64,000 nt of DNA from Adineta steineri (lineage: Eukaryota; Rotifera; Eurotatoria; Adinetida; Adinetidae). The first letter of the stretch is position 1; the number at the start of each line of letters is the position of its first letter. The stretch covers positions 1,193,822 through 1,257,821 of the forward strand of contig CAJNOI010000008.1 in the NCBI GenBank assembly GCA_905250115.1. The letters are read 5' to 3'. A program made the position numbers and the translations under genes. This document shows, one piece after another, positions 1-13,778 of this stretch. The notes beneath the pieces are model-generated. The model ran no database searches. It worked only from the letters and a program-made list of their open reading frames with translations, and was not told the origin of the DNA.

Positions 1-1441
1 AAAGAACATCATTATCATCATCATCATCATCATCATTATCATCATTACCGTACTTGCATTAAAAGAACACATAGATGAGGTGCTTAAAGATAGAGAAAAA
101 GAAAAGAAAAGAAAAGAAAGAAAAGGAAAAAGAACTGATGGACAATCAGTAACGTTTGCCACTTGCAATGATTCAATTTGCAAATCAGTCTTACTTCCTT
201 TCCAATAGATAGATTGCATCGTCTTCCATCAATCTCTTCTCTCTTGTCAATTATCTTAATATCTTGATACCTTTAACTCAACGCACCATTCTTTCACACT
301 TCTCATCTCTCATTTCTAATTCTATACTATCTATCGTTAACGTCTGCCTTTTCTTTTTCTTATATATTTTTTTTTCTTTTGACTCTTATATTTCTGTTTC
401 TTCTTTATCCGAAAATTATTTATCATTGAGTGCAATAGATAATTAGTGGAACTTATGCTTGTCTTTACTTATGTATGTGCTCGTGTTTCTATATGACGAT
501 ATCGTACGTATAACGGCAACGTATATTTTGTGTGTGGCACCACATGCCAAAGAATCAGTAGTAAAAATGTATAGAAGCAACAGCAGCAATAATAACAGAA
601 AAGTCATATCGAAAAGCATTGACGATAGAATAAGAAAGGGGAAAGAAGAGAGCGGGGGACGGGAGAGAAGAGAAGAGATGAAGAAAGGAGGGGGGGGGGA
701 GGAGTTAGTAGAGAGAGAAAAAAGAAATCAACCGCTTGCATCGTATGTAATCATTCGTGCTATACTAGTATTGCAGCTGGTAGTAGTGTCGAGAGAAATT
801 TTCTCCCTCATTTCTCTCCTGCTCGTTTGATCATCCATATAATCACGATCACCCCCAACAGTGTCTTGCACAGTAGTAACAAATAATAACAATAAATGAG
901 GTGTGTAGTGTTAACAGAAGGTAAAAGTAAGAAAAAGTAATTATAAAGTTTTTTTTTTACTTGAATCAATGTTAGGTGAATAACAGAACAAGGTCATGTG
1001 TCCAAATTGATAATCACTCGGGCAATTAGGTTTTCTTACATATAATCAGCTTATAGTAGAAAAGGAAAAAGACTCGGAAAGTGGTTGACCTTTCCTTATT
1101 CATATACAATACGTATAAAGGCGGTGTGTTTGAGTATGTCAAATTGTTTTTCTGGCAATAGAGTAATGGAAGACAGTTAATTATGAGAATAATATGACAC
1201 TACTTCCGTTACAAAACAAGTCGTACGATCTAGAGATTTATTATTATACAAATTTGTTTTTTTTTTATTCTTCTTTTGTCTTTAGATTATATAAAAAAAG
1301 AAAAACTTAAATAATGTTATCATTATGTAATCAAGCATTTGTATTAATAAATAATATAATCATATCATTTATTTTTCAATTTGATTTAACGTGAAACTAT
1401 TTCTTTCTCAACTTACATATATATATCTATATTTAATAGAA
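1..1441. other. Upstream region of the neurexin gene, no gene seen
   Basis: AT-rich flank with a CAT/ATC microsatellite at the very start (about 10-45), purine-rich tracts (about 95-130 and 640-725) and a poly-G run near 690. The short open frames here are low-complexity and show no splice context or recognisable domain. It probably holds the promoter and 5' untranslated region of the neurexin gene, but I see no specific promoter element. Confidence 0.5.
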
Positions 1442-4400
1442 ATGTTCATAGTATTTATTGTTATTTATTTGATTTTATTTCTTTTTAATTTAACATTATC
1501 ATCATCATCAAATACATTAGTTTTTTCAGCTGGACCGAATTCATATGTTGCATTCGATTCATGGCGTCCATGTCTTAATGGTTATGTTCGCTTTGATATA
1601 AGAACAAATGCACCTGATGGTACACTGGCATATATAGATGATCGAGGAAAATTTGATTTCTTCTATTTAAAATTAATCGAAGGTAAATTACGTCTTTTAT
1701 TTAATTTGGGAAATGATCGTCAAGCTTTAAATGTTAATATGAAAATCAATGATGATCAATGGCATACAATTTTAATTAAACGTGATGGACAAACAACAAT
1801 ACTTAGTGTTGATCATGATTTAGCAACAAATTCAACTATAACACATTCAGAAGATTTATATTTTGGTGGATCAACACATAATGAATATCAAGCATCACCA
1901 TTTTATTTTGGAGGTAAAGGTCGTTTTGCAATGAGAATATCTAGATTAGTGTATTATACATATATATACATGTATAATAAGGTTTTCGCTAAGGTCATTT
2001 CGAGAAAAAAAACAGAATGTCATAATAAATAAACATAAAATTAGTAATAACTGTCAGATGACTTTTGCAAGTTATAATCAAGAAATCAATATCTATTTGA
2101 ATCATAATTATTAGACATTTCTTTTTCTTTTTATTTGATTTTATTTGAATCTATTAACGGAAAGACAATCATTCTTTCCTTCCGAATAGGATAAAATATA
2201 TAAAGAGAAAGAATAGTTTATCAATCTTTCTTGTTAGAAATAAAAGAAATTCTTAAATATTTGAAATCTACTAAAATATTCTATGACTTAGTTCAATGAG
2301 ACATTTATATGTTGAATAATAATTGATGATTTTAGTCAAACAAATTTTAAGTACTCAATAAATTATATAATAGTACAAAATTTTTAATATTCATGATTAT
2401 TTTATTTGATGAAAATTTTTTTCCAGGTATTCCAGCAGCTTTAGAACGGCCCAGTAGTGGAAATTTATCCTCATTTGATGTCTACATGCAACCACGTTTT
2501 CGTGGTCGATTGCGTAATATAATCTATAAAAATTGTACCAATTCTCTTCTTGTTCAACCTGTACATTTACAAATCTCTGGTGGTGTTTCTATAATACCAA
2601 ATCAACAATGTTCAAGTCAATCTTGTGGTATTGGTATATGTTTAATAACTGATACAGATTATAAATGTTTATGTGATGAAACTGATTATCAAGGTGAACG
2701 TTGTGAATATGAACGTAAACCAAATGAATTAACATTTAATGGTAAAAAATTTTTACATTATAATCTTAAACAATCTATATTAAGTTTAAATGAATTAATA
2801 CAATTTCAATTTAAAACAAATCATTATAATGCATTGTTATTTGAATTAATTAATCAACAAATTTATATAAAATTAAAACAAGGACAAATTATAATTGAAT
2901 ATCGTTATAATAATCAATGGTATGAATCTTCAACAAAAGATCTTTATCTTATTGATAATCAATGGCATTATGTACAAATAAAACGGAAATATGGACAAAT
3001 ATCTATGATGGTTGATGAATATCATTTACAATTAGAAAATGATGTTAAAATTGATCAATTATTTAATATAACAGATATTTATATTGGAGGAAATAACGAT
3101 GAAAATTCTGAAAAATTCTATGGTTGTTTAAAAGATGTATTGCTCATCCTAAATGATAAAACTTCTATTGATATAAGTAAATATTTTTTAACGAATCAAT
3201 CAAATGAAAGTCAATTACGTTGTTCATCATTATTAAATCCAATTGAATTTCTTATATCATCATCATTTATATCATTTGAATTACCTGAACATGTACAACA
3301 AATGGTTAGTTATCAATTGAATATATCATTTCATTTTCAAACATATTCATCTGATGCAATTATTTTATATGGTAGTAATAAATTTAATGAAGATTTTCTT
3401 GGATTAGATTTAATTGATGGATTTTTTTATATAACAATTAATATGAATAAGAAAAAACAAAGACAAGAATTATTTCAACAACGTCTTAATGATGGACAAA
3501 CACATTTTATACATTTACATGTACAAGGTTATCAAGGTGGTTTAGAATTTAATATAACAATGAATTATCGACAGAATAATCGAATTGTTATTCGCGATTC
3601 ATTATCAAAAATTCAAGTAAGTTTAACAGATTATAAAAAAACAAGGGATCTATGAAATATTATTGATTTAATTATTTATCAAGGTGAAAGGAAATAATAG
3701 ATTTGATTTATTAAATTTTCGAGATATTTAATCAATGAAACCAACCGTCAGAGTAGATTTCCGATGTAAAACCCAATCATTTTCTATCCTATATATTACA
3801 CGTTGACTTGAAAATAAAATGTCATATCACAAAACACGCAGAAAATCTTCTTCTTTTATTTAAAAGCAATGCGTCTATCTAATGATACGGAAGTCACGCA
3901 TAGTATTTAAAATTGTTGTCCTTGATTTGCCCATAGGATATAATATAACATGTTATTTAAATACAAAAATATAGTATATCTTTCCAAATAACGGAAATAC
4001 ACAGTAACATAAGGAAATGTTAAAAAAAACATGTTATGTTTTCCATTTCTCTTGTATTTTTCATCGTATTATGAATATATATTAAAAACTGAAAGTAAAA
4101 ATGATAAAATTATTGAGTTATACAATCAAATATATGATTGATTTAAAAGATGATATATATATTGCTTCAACATTTGTGTACATAGCAGTTGTAGACGACC
4201 CTGAGTTATCCATCTGGAGAATTACTATAAGCAAGGACAAACAAATTCCAGTAGGCTTCAATATTGATAGATATATAATTAACGAAGACGAACTACAAAT
4301 TTGAGTTCTTATGTTATAATAAATAGTTTGACAATAATAATTTTCAACAAATCTCTACGGGGGTCATCTTGATTGATGTGTACTCGTGTGTTCTTTTAAC

Positions 4401-7400
4401 AGCAACAACAAAAAAACTAATAAAAATAGAACAATAATTATTTTCTTGTTAATTAATAATGAAAGTTAATCTATAAATAATCAATCATAGTTAATCTTTT
4501 AACAATATAAAATAAAAAATTTATTTATATTTTTAGTTACATACATTAACTATCGGTGGTATTAATCCATCAATTCAATGGTTACCAAATAATTATTGGT
4601 CTGGTATAATGCATCGTGGATTAATTGGTTGTTTTTCTGATCTTGAATTAAATAATGAAGCAATTAATTTAACCAAATATATTAATTATACTAATAATAA
4701 TATAACACCAAAAAGTGGTTCATGTTCAATATCATCAGCGTTATCTTCGTCATTATCAAAACGTGAATGTTCATGTGAACATGAAGGTGAATGTCGATTA
4801 AATAATGGTGGAACATGGTCATGTGATTGTTCAAAAACTGGTTATACCGGACGACAATGTGAACATGCGACTTATCATATTGATTTAAATAAAATACATA
4901 TATTTGAACTTAATACGAATATACAATGGAGTGAACAAATTAATGATATTGCATTTGGACTTCAGGTATAGAATCATCATTCGAGATAATTTCATATAGA
5001 TAGATCTATTTTAGGCTACACATGATCAAGAAAATTTCATTCAATTTCGTCCATGTCGTCAAACAATGAAATGTGATTCAATCGATTTTTCAATTCGTAA
5101 TGGTTTATTACATATAAATTTTAATTTATCAAATATAGCAATAAATATATCAGGTGAATATTCATTTCTACTTGATAATCAATGGCATTATATACATTTA
5201 CATCGTATTGATACAAAATTATTATTACATATTGATCATCATATAGCTCAACAACGTTTAAATATAATTGAAACAAATCTATCATCATTATCTACCATAT
5301 GGTTAATATTAAATGGTAATAAAAATATACGTATTGAAGATATACGTTTATATGATCAATCATTAAATACGAAGTTTTTCTTGAATAATCAATATGAACA
5401 AATTCAATTAAAATATCGACCATGGAAACCTTTAAATTCAATATCATTCTATGATCAACAAGATGCTTATATAACAATACAATTAAATGATATATTATGT
5501 CAAGAATGTGAATTAGATACAATTTATTTTGATTTTCGTACAACAGAATTAACTGGTGTCATTTTATATGCTAATATTCAAACGACTAATTCGAAAATAA
5601 GGTATTAGAAGAAGAAAAAAACACCCCCTCCCTGAAAGATAATATCTTTTTTTCTCACTCAATTGGGAATAGAAGAAAACAGATTGTATCAAGAGAATAT
5701 ATCATAAGTATGCAGTAAATAGATTAAGAACAAGGATAATAACGAATAATCTTATAATATATACTCTGATAATAATTAAAGATAGAAGAATGTTATTAGA
5801 AAATGGAAACTACTCTATAATCGTTTGTGTTATTCTATATGAAAGAAAAAAAGCTATCATCCTAAAATAGATTATTAAAGAGTACTTATGAAATATGAAG
5901 TATTATTAGAAAAAATAAAGAAGTTTTTTGTCTCCTAAGATATTTGTTTAATAACAGAACACAAAAAATAACAAATTGTTCATCAAGGACATTTTCTGAA
6001 AAAAACTAATTTGTTAATTAATCATTTTGAATTTTACTCTCAATGAACTCATCATCGAAATGACTTCATTGTAAAAATCTCATGATCGTTCATTAATATG
6101 CCATTATCATTTTTCTTTTTTTCCATCTGATGGAATCATCTGGTGCTCGACATATTTAATTGAAAAGAAAGAATAGACTTAATTTAAACTCAGAAATCAT
6201 ATGAACTAGAGTTATAATCGATCCGATGGAGTTTTCCTCGATCGGCCACGACTGGTCAAGTTAAGTGAGCTTCAAATTTAAAGGTTTCAACAACTTGTAG
6301 CTTGTAGCCGTGTGCTTTTTTTCTTGAGCATCACCAGTCGACTCACCACAGTTCTGAGTATCTATTAGAGCAATCAAAAACAGATGATACAGTTTTTCGC
6401 GAAAACTTCGACACCCGTAAACTCCAAATTTGACCGTCACAACTCTATTTTGAAGAATTACTTTTTCTTTGCTTATATTATATGTTCAAATACTAAAATA
6501 AATCGTTTTTTTTTGTTATTCAAGATATTCTATGGAGAATAATTTTGATAGAGAAAGTCAATATTTAATGATAAAATTAGTTGATGGTCAATTACATTTA
6601 ATTGTTGTTATTGCTTCTTTACATGAAGATGAAGATGAAATTCATCAAATTCAAACACCAATACGTCTTAATGATGGTCATTGGCATCATATATCATTAT
6701 ATCGTACAAGTGATCATCATTTAGAATTAATTATTGATTCACGTGAATATTATTTATTAACATCAATACATTTTATTGATACAATTTATTTTGGACGTCC
6801 AACATTTCTTTCATCTGATCATGTTAATACATTAAAAACATGTTTAGCATCATTAACAATAAATAGTCGTTCAATAAATTTACGTGAATATATTAAAACA
6901 AATTCACAAATACGTAATGATTGTTTTCTTGATTCACAATGTCCATTACGACATTGTTTAAATACAGGTAGTTGTCTTGATCGTATTAAATGTGATTGTC
7001 AACATACAAGTTTTCAAGGAGAATTTTGTACAGATTTAAAAATTGGGTATTTTTTTAATGAATATACATCAGGCTTAATATTTGATCAACCATATCGAAC
7101 TGATAAAAAATTTTCAAATTATAAAATATCATTTGGTATTGTGACAAAAATGCTTACAGGTGAAATCATACGTATAAGTGATCAACTACAAATTGAATTA
7201 TATCGCGGACATATAAGAATAAAATTAGCTGGAAATATAAATGATGATAGTGATTTTATACAAAATGATATTATGATCAATGATGGTTATTATCATTTAG
7301 TACAAATTGAATATAATATAACTGGATATTTAAGTTTAAATGTTGATAATAAATTAATTGTTCATCAATTAACATATCAATTATTATTTGATAAACCATT

Positions 7401-8547
7401 ATTATTATTAATTGGACAAAATCCAGCATTTAGATATGGATTTCAGGTATAGGAAAATAAACCTTCATGTCTGTTTTTTTCATAAACTTGAGATTGAGTT
7501 AATTTGATAACCATCTGGTAAATATTAATGAATTTCTTGATGCATAAAATCATTAACAGACTGACATATTGCGATAGAAGAATAATATCAGATGGAGATC
7601 TTTCATTAAAAAATTATTTTGAAAAACACTGTATTGTTGAAATATGTATACAATTTTGATTAATAAAGGATATACATATATAAATCAATTTTTTTTCTTA
7701 TTAGGGTCAACTTTATGGTCTTGAATCTGATATCTATTCAGTATTTGATATGATATCTCCAACATTCCAACGTATATCATATTCACCAATTCAAGATAAA
7801 GCTTTTTCTTCTATTTCTTCTTCTTCATCTTCATTTTCTTCACCAACAATTATTTATCCATCAATGTTTACACTAAATGATCTAATACCATCATTTTGTT
7901 CATCACAATCATATGATGATATTTGTATAGTTACGTCTGATAGAAGTACAAGTCCAATATTATATCCTAATATAACACTTTTAACATCTTTACCAACAAA
8001 TAGAATCTTTTCATCATCATTATCTTCAGCACGATCTACATCTAAATATACAACATTATATACAACTTCAACTATATTATCTTCACATATCGATCTTTCA
8101 ACATCCATATCATCAAATTATACATCAAATTCAACACAATATAATGATAACCCACCATTAATTATCTCTATTCGTACACCTATTTCAAGTCGTTTTCGAA
8201 GACTTTTTCATTGGCAACATATTTGGGTAATTTTAGTACCTGTTTTATGTGGAAGTATCTTCTGTATTTTAATTGCTATATTTGGTTTTATAAAATATCG
8301 TCGAAAAGATGTTGGTGTTTATGAAGTTGAAGAAGCACAACGTTTTCGACCATTAATTGTTGAATTAACTCCATCACCCGGTGAACGTAATCTAGATAAT
8401 TTTAATTCAACAATACGAACAACTTCACTAGGTACATCATCAGCAACACATCTATCAAAAACAGATATTATTAAATCTCATAAAAAACGTCGACGAAGAA
8501 AATCTCCATTAACTTCAAATGATGATCAGCGTGAATTTTATATTTGA
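1442..8547 (+). CDS. nrx: Alpha-neurexin-like presynaptic adhesion receptor
   Basis: Six exons: 1442-1913, 2427-3616, 4537-4965, 5015-5601, 6525-7446 and 7705-8547, joined in frame to 1480 residues. The start is the Met directly before a hydrophobic signal peptide (residues 1-22). Order seen: LNS1 (about 25-200), EGF (219-248), LNS2 (253-424), LNS3 (425-613), EGF (631-664), LNS4 (665-830), LNS5 (835-1010), EGF (1031-1061), LNS6 (1066-1225), Ser/Thr-rich stalk, one membrane helix (about 1372-1395) and an 85-residue tail. This is the full LNS-EGF-LNS times three plan of alpha-neurexins, which bind neuroligin-type partners across synapses. The EGF modules keep their cysteines (CDCSKTGYTGRQC; CDCQHTSFQGEFC). 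The tail ends EFYI, comparable to EYYV of vertebrate neurexins and a likely PDZ ligand for CASK/Mint-type proteins. Sequence identity to vertebrate neurexin is low, but the architecture leaves little doubt. Confidence 0.9.
6209..6445. mobile_element. Possible TA-flanked MITE in a neurexin intron
   Basis: Inside the 5602-6524 intron. The ends GAGTTATAATCGATCC and, inverted, GAGTTGTGACGGTCAAA are imperfect terminal inverted repeats, followed on both sides by GGAGTTT. The element is bordered by TA on each side (6207-6208 and 6446-6447) and is GC-richer than the surrounding intron. No coding capacity. The call is tentative because the inverted repeats are short and a TA duplication is weak evidence in AT-rich DNA. 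Confidence 0.35.
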
Positions 8548-9941
8548 TTTTTGTTGTCTCTTTCTTTTCTACATAATTATTTCTTACTATTTTTTTTTCT
8601 TCGTTTGTTTATTTCGCTTTGAACATAACAGTTACACTAGACTAGACTAAAAGAAAGAAATGTGAATGTTGTGTAAACAATGATATAATTCGATGAATTA
8701 CGTATCTATTAATGAGTAATAAATTATAACTAACAGATTTTTCTTATCAAGTATATATTAATGAGTGAATAATAATCATTGACAAGAAGAAAAATATGGT
8801 AATACTCAAAAATGTTGAACAGAATTCATACAGGCAAACTTGCTTTAAGAAAAAATATCGAAAGAAAAAAATATTTATTTTGTTTTATTGACAAGAAAGG
8901 GAAAAATACGTTGATTCATGATGACAAATAACTATAAAAAGAGCACATGATTCGATAAGTCTTGAGAGTATGTGATTAATATAAAGTTTATGTTTTTTCT
9001 TCTCACGATGGGCATTGATAAATTATTCAACAATTACTCAACATCGATACCATTTTTGTTGGAATTTGCCACAAGAGTATCGACACGCTTCTGAATCCCA
9101 TTCGTGGGCGTAGGTAGGCGTAGATTCACCTGTTCTTTATCCGCACGCATCCTCGCGTTTACACAGTAAATCGTTTGTGATTCACCCACGTACTCAAGTA
9201 CTTTATGTCTAGCTTTTCTTTTAAATAGCATACTTCTAAGATTGGAGTATTCTAATTAAATCGACTATTTTCTTGTGTATTTTTCATATAAAATCGTTCG
9301 TATATCAATGACATCTATATCTATTTATTAAAACTATGTGATAAAAAACCGTTCTTTTACTAATATTTTCTAATCAATAAAAACAAGATTTAATCTTATT
9401 ATATTTCAAGTTGTTGATAATTATCCATACATACCAGTATAGTCATGTGAACTAAACCCCATTTGATACTTGATTGTATACTTTCGTTTTCTTTTCTTAC
9501 ATTGACTGTAACGCTTAGTATTCATTTATCTTAACATCTTACAATAATAAACAGAACATGATTCATATTTCCCGTGTATATATCATGATAATAAACAAGT
9601 ATTAGAACCAATCGATCGTTGATGAACGAAAAAGTTAATATTTTCTTCTTTTTTAAATTATAAAACAATCATATGTTGAAAATAATTTTTTATTCTATTA
9701 AGTTGTAAAAGAAAAATTTTGAGATTACAAAGGTTACATTGTACATCGAAAGATTTTCTTATCGGTTTTTCTTTCGTCTCTCTTTCTTCCATTATATACA
9801 CCTATTCTTTGTCAACAGGAGATCCTGCTGTTTAGTCACATGTTTTCTTTTAGATTCACCATGTATATAGTTAATCGTTAAATACAGATTTACATCTTTA
9901 TATATATAGATTATTATTATTACATATAAAACAAATTTAGA
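8548..9941. other. Intergenic between neurexin and PP2C genes
   Basis: Neurexin 3' flank (AATAAA-like signals near 8718 and 9376) and the PP2C upstream region. A 65-codon minus-strand open frame at 9034-9231 lies in a slightly GC-richer patch, but I recognise no domain in it and see no splice sites that would join it to anything. The sequence directly before the PP2C ATG ends in TTTAG, so a 5' untranslated intron is possible. Confidence 0.45.
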
Positions 9942-11336
9942 ATGGGTCAAACACTTTCTGGTAAAAATTTAAATTATTTTCTATCTAATTAAACATATTT
10001 TGTTTAGAACCGGTCACTTCAAAAAATTCACAAAAAGTGGAGAATCAGACGTATTCAGTAGGTAGCAGTAGTATGCAAGGATGGCGTATAAGTAAGTTGA
10101 ATTTTTCTGTTTTTCTTGTTTATTATATAAGATATTAATTTATATAGATATGGAAGATGCACATACACATCTTTTAACACTACCAGAAGATAAAAATTGT
10201 GCTTTTTTTGCTGTTTATGATGGACATGGAGGTAAGATTAAATTCAATAATTTCTATTTGATTAATTTTCATTTTTATTTTAGGAGCTAAAGTTGCTCAG
10301 TATTCATGTAAATATCTACATACTCGTATTGCTAATCAACCAGATTTTAGTACGTTATCATTTTTATAATTTAATAAAACTAATTTTTTTGTCTAGAACA
10401 AGGAAATGTTGAAACAGCTATTCGTAAAGGTTTTCTTGATTTTGACAAAGAAATGTCTTTAGATGACGAAATGCGTGAAGATCTAGCTGGTACCACAGCA
10501 ATTTGTGTTATTATCAAAGATCAAAAACTTTATTGTGTATGTTTAGACAGAAAAAGTTCGACGAAAAATAATAAAATTTCTATTTAGGGTAACGTTGGAG
10601 ATAGTCGATCAATAGCATCGGTTAATGGTAATGTAGAAATACTCTCTGTTGATCATAAACCAAATAATGATGAGGAAAGAAAACGTATAACAGCTGCTGG
10701 TGGTTGGGTAGAATTTAATCGTGTTAACGGTAAAAGATTTCTTTTAAAGTTAAATGTCAACTAGATAATTTATAATAAAAAATAAATAGGTAATTTGGCA
10801 TTATCTCGTGCACTTGGTGATTTTATATTTAAACGTAATACAGATAAACGAGCTGAAGAACAAGTTGTTACTGGTAAAAATAAAACTTGCTAGCAAAGTA
10901 CTATTTCTATTAATTAAAACTAATCGTTTTTCTAGCTGCACCGGATGTAGTTGTTAAAACAATAAATGAAGATTGGGAATTCATATTAATTGCTTGTGAT
11001 GGTATTTGGGATGTGCTTAGTAACGAAGAAGTATTGAGATTTGTTCGCGCTAGAATTGCTCAACAAATGCCACCCGAAACGGTAGAAATTCGACACTGGT
11101 TTTTTCTATTCAATATTTCTTTTCTTTTATTTTAGATTTGTGAAGAATTAATGACACGTTGTTTAGCACCGAATTGTCAAATGGGCGGTCTAGGTTGTGA
11201 TAATATGACAGTCGTATTAATTCTTTTACTTCATGGACAACCTTATTCTGTATTAGCTACTAAATGTTCAAAGAATTCAGCGAATGATGCTGATAAATCA
11301 TCATCAGTGACGTCATCATCACCACCTGAAAAATAA
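9942..11336 (+). CDS. PPM/PP2C-family Ser/Thr protein phosphatase (ppm-2 type)
   Basis: Nine exons: 9942-9960, 10008-10091, 10148-10231, 10284-10349, 10397-10536, 10588-10729, 10790-10873, 10936-11081 and 11136-11336, giving 321 residues. The protein dephosphorylates Ser/Thr residues using two Mg/Mn ions. Visible PP2C motifs in order: [23 protein letters not shown] (metal aspartate), [43 protein letters not shown] (metal aspartate) and [10 protein letters not shown]. All metal-binding aspartates I can place are present, so it should be active. The N-terminus MGQTLSEPVT is a good N-myristoylation signal and matches, as I recall it, the C. elegans phosphatase ppm-2 (T23F11.1), as does the [15 protein letters not shown] stretch. 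The C-terminus is Ser-rich. Introns are about 47-60 bp. Confidence 0.92.
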
Positions 11337-12533
11337 CATCGAAAATGAAAAAAAATTCCTATTTTTTTTCATCCAATTTAATAATTGAACAATTTTCTCT
11401 TTTTCATATTTGATAATATCGCTGTGTTCCATCATTTTTTGAACAGTATTATCCTACTGTTATCGGTGACGAGATCAAAAGAAACAAAATGCGACTCTCT
11501 CTTCTTTTCTTTTTTTTTTCTTTATCTATTTTTTTCCTATGAAAATGAAGACTATTGATGTGACTATACATTAATAGTGTAAATTTATTTATATGCAAAC
11601 AAGCGTGTGTGTGTGTGTTTATTCTGTATGACTACTATATATATATAAATATATATATACATGAACATCGACTTTTGATGTGTATTAAAAAAAAGCTGAA
11701 GAAGAAAACGTTGCTTTTTAACCAAGAACTATTTTTATTTTATGATTGATTAACACTAAAGAAAGTCTTCAGATTTCTGTTCTTTTATTTGAGTGCATGC
11801 GTGTCTATTTGCCCGCGACTGTGCTTCAAATTTTGGATTGTTTCCTCTTCTGCTAATGCATGGCTGTGTTTCCATTCGAGTTTTTCCTTCTTTTCCTTAT
11901 TGTATTGTAAATAAGTGAAACAATGTGTGAATCGAATGAAAACAATCTTACTTTAAATTTCATTAGTTCATTACACGAAATAATGTGATTAAATAGATCT
12001 CAAGTAAGTTTTTCAACTGATAAACAGAGTCCCAGACTGAAACTATTCAGTTTAGCTATGAAGCATCGTTTAAATTATCAGTCATTCGAATGAAATTATA
12101 TGAGAGATTCTTATTCTATACAGCTTCTTAATTAATAATTATTATTGATTGAACATTATTTTTCCTAAACTATGAACAATGATGATTATCTATTCATTAA
12201 ATAGATAATTTTCTTTTATAATACATGTAGTATATAATTATGAGTAAACAAGAATGGTTTTCTCTGTTTCTGACAAACTAATTATTATTCCAATGGGAGA
12301 GTCAATGGCTTGTTTTAAATCAAAGACAATTTATATTATACATCGTTCATTTAGTTTGTTTATTAATCCAGTAATCTAATGAAAAGAATTTCGTTGGTAT
12401 CAAGAATTGAATAGTATACTGATTCTCGTTCGTTTATTGACTTTGTCAATTTCTTTTTATTACTAATGATACAAAACAAAAAACTATAAAAACAACCAAC
12501 AATTTTTAAAATTAGATAAAATTATCGTTGGTT
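11337..12533. other. Intergenic between the PP2C gene and the RPL8 pseudogene
   Basis: PP2C 3' untranslated sequence, poly-T and TA/TG simple repeats (GT run near 11608-11620, TATA run near 11636-11660), then featureless AT-rich DNA. No coding signal or RNA gene recognised. Confidence 0.45.
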
Positions 12534-13778
12534 CTAATCGTCTTTCGTTTGAGCTGTACCGTGTACGCGACCTGTTCGTCGAGCAGCAATAAGAACGACC
12601 TGAAAAAAAAAGAATATACATGGAAATAATTAGATTTTAATAAAAAACAAACCTTTCGGTCAGATGGCGCATAGCGACTGATTGTTGATGGTTGCCACCA
12701 CCGAAAGAATGGTCGACAGGCTATATATATATATGATAAAAATTACAATGCAATTAAATATAAATATCAAACACTTACATTCATAGCAACACCATGAACT
12801 CTTGGCCATAATTTTCGTTTCGCCTTAAATTGATGATATGATCAGCCAACTTTCAAGATTGGTTTATCAATACGACCACCGCCAGTAACGATACCTATAT
12901 TCAAAAAAAAATTATTAACTTTTTAATCTAATGCATGTTTTTATATGCCTTCAGTAAAAGCCTCTAGATATGGTTTCTTGATCATTCATTATGTCAGAAA
13001 CAAAAGATATATCCTTCATCATTTAGCATATGTATATATATACGTATATTTTTCTAAATATGTTTTCAGTAAAAGCCTCTAGATATAGTTTCGTGATCAT
13101 ACATAATGTCAGAAACAAAAGAAATATCGTTCATCACTTAACATATTTATATATATATACGTATATTTGTGAAATATATATGTTTTCAGTAAAAGCCTCT
13201 AGATATAGTTTCGTGATCATTCATCAGGTCAGAAACAAAAGAAATATCGTTCATCATTTAACATATATATTTATATTTATTTATTTTCTAAGATAACACT
13301 TACCAATCATAGCACGATTCGTTGATGATAAAGTTTTTTTTGCACCTGATGGTAATTTAATTTTTGTTTTACCACCCTTCGGATTATGTGAAACAATTGT
13401 AGCATAATTACCTAAAATAGAACTAAAAATAAGTGTTGAACTCAGGAAGCTTTTTATCATCAAAAAATGATTCAGGAGTCGAAACAACAGCTTTAAAAAT
13501 TTCATCATAGTCCAAACACTTACCGGATGCTTTAGCTAATCTACCACAATCACCAGTTGCTTGTTCAATTTAACAAACAATAGTACCTTCAGGCATTTGT
13601 TCCAATGGTATAACATTGCCAATTGTTAATGCAGCTAGAAGATAACTTTTTCTTTTTTTACCACAATAAATAAATTGTCCGGTATACAACGTAATTTGGC
13701 TGGGTCCTTACGATGGAAAGTGCGAGCGCGAGAGATGGCTGAACCACCTTTACACTGAGCGAGAATAACTCGGCCCAT
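12534..13778 (-). pseudogene. RPL8: Decayed, intron-containing copy of ribosomal protein L8 (uL2)
   Basis: On the minus strand the reading begins MGRVILAQCKGGSAISRA and then runs through recognisable uL2 blocks: [82 protein letters not shown], and an end GRVHGTAQTKDD followed by a stop at 12534. The copy is broken. A frame shift and loss of about 60 residues occur near 13685, between AKLR and TGQF. There is an in-frame TAA at 13570-13572 and an in-frame TGA at 12842-12844, where uL2 has Arg. The region after GGGNHQ is also scrambled. Intron positions with GT/AG remnants are retained, so this is a duplicated gene copy rather than a retrocopy. A functional RPL8 must exist elsewhere. Confidence 0.88.
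12951..13290. repeat. Three tandem copies of a 115-120 bp unit
   Basis: Copies start at TCAGTAAAAGCCTCTAGATAT at 12951, 13066 and 13186 (periods 115 and 120). Each continues with a TTTCGTGATCATTCAT-like block, GTCAGAAACAAAAG and an AT-rich end. The array sits in an intron of the RPL8 pseudogene and explains the chance 88-codon open frame there. It is probably neutral intron expansion. Confidence 0.8.

Noticed and set aside
13030..13296. 88-codon frame with an internal duplicated peptide
   Set aside because: It arises from the 115-120 bp tandem repeat in the pseudogene intron.
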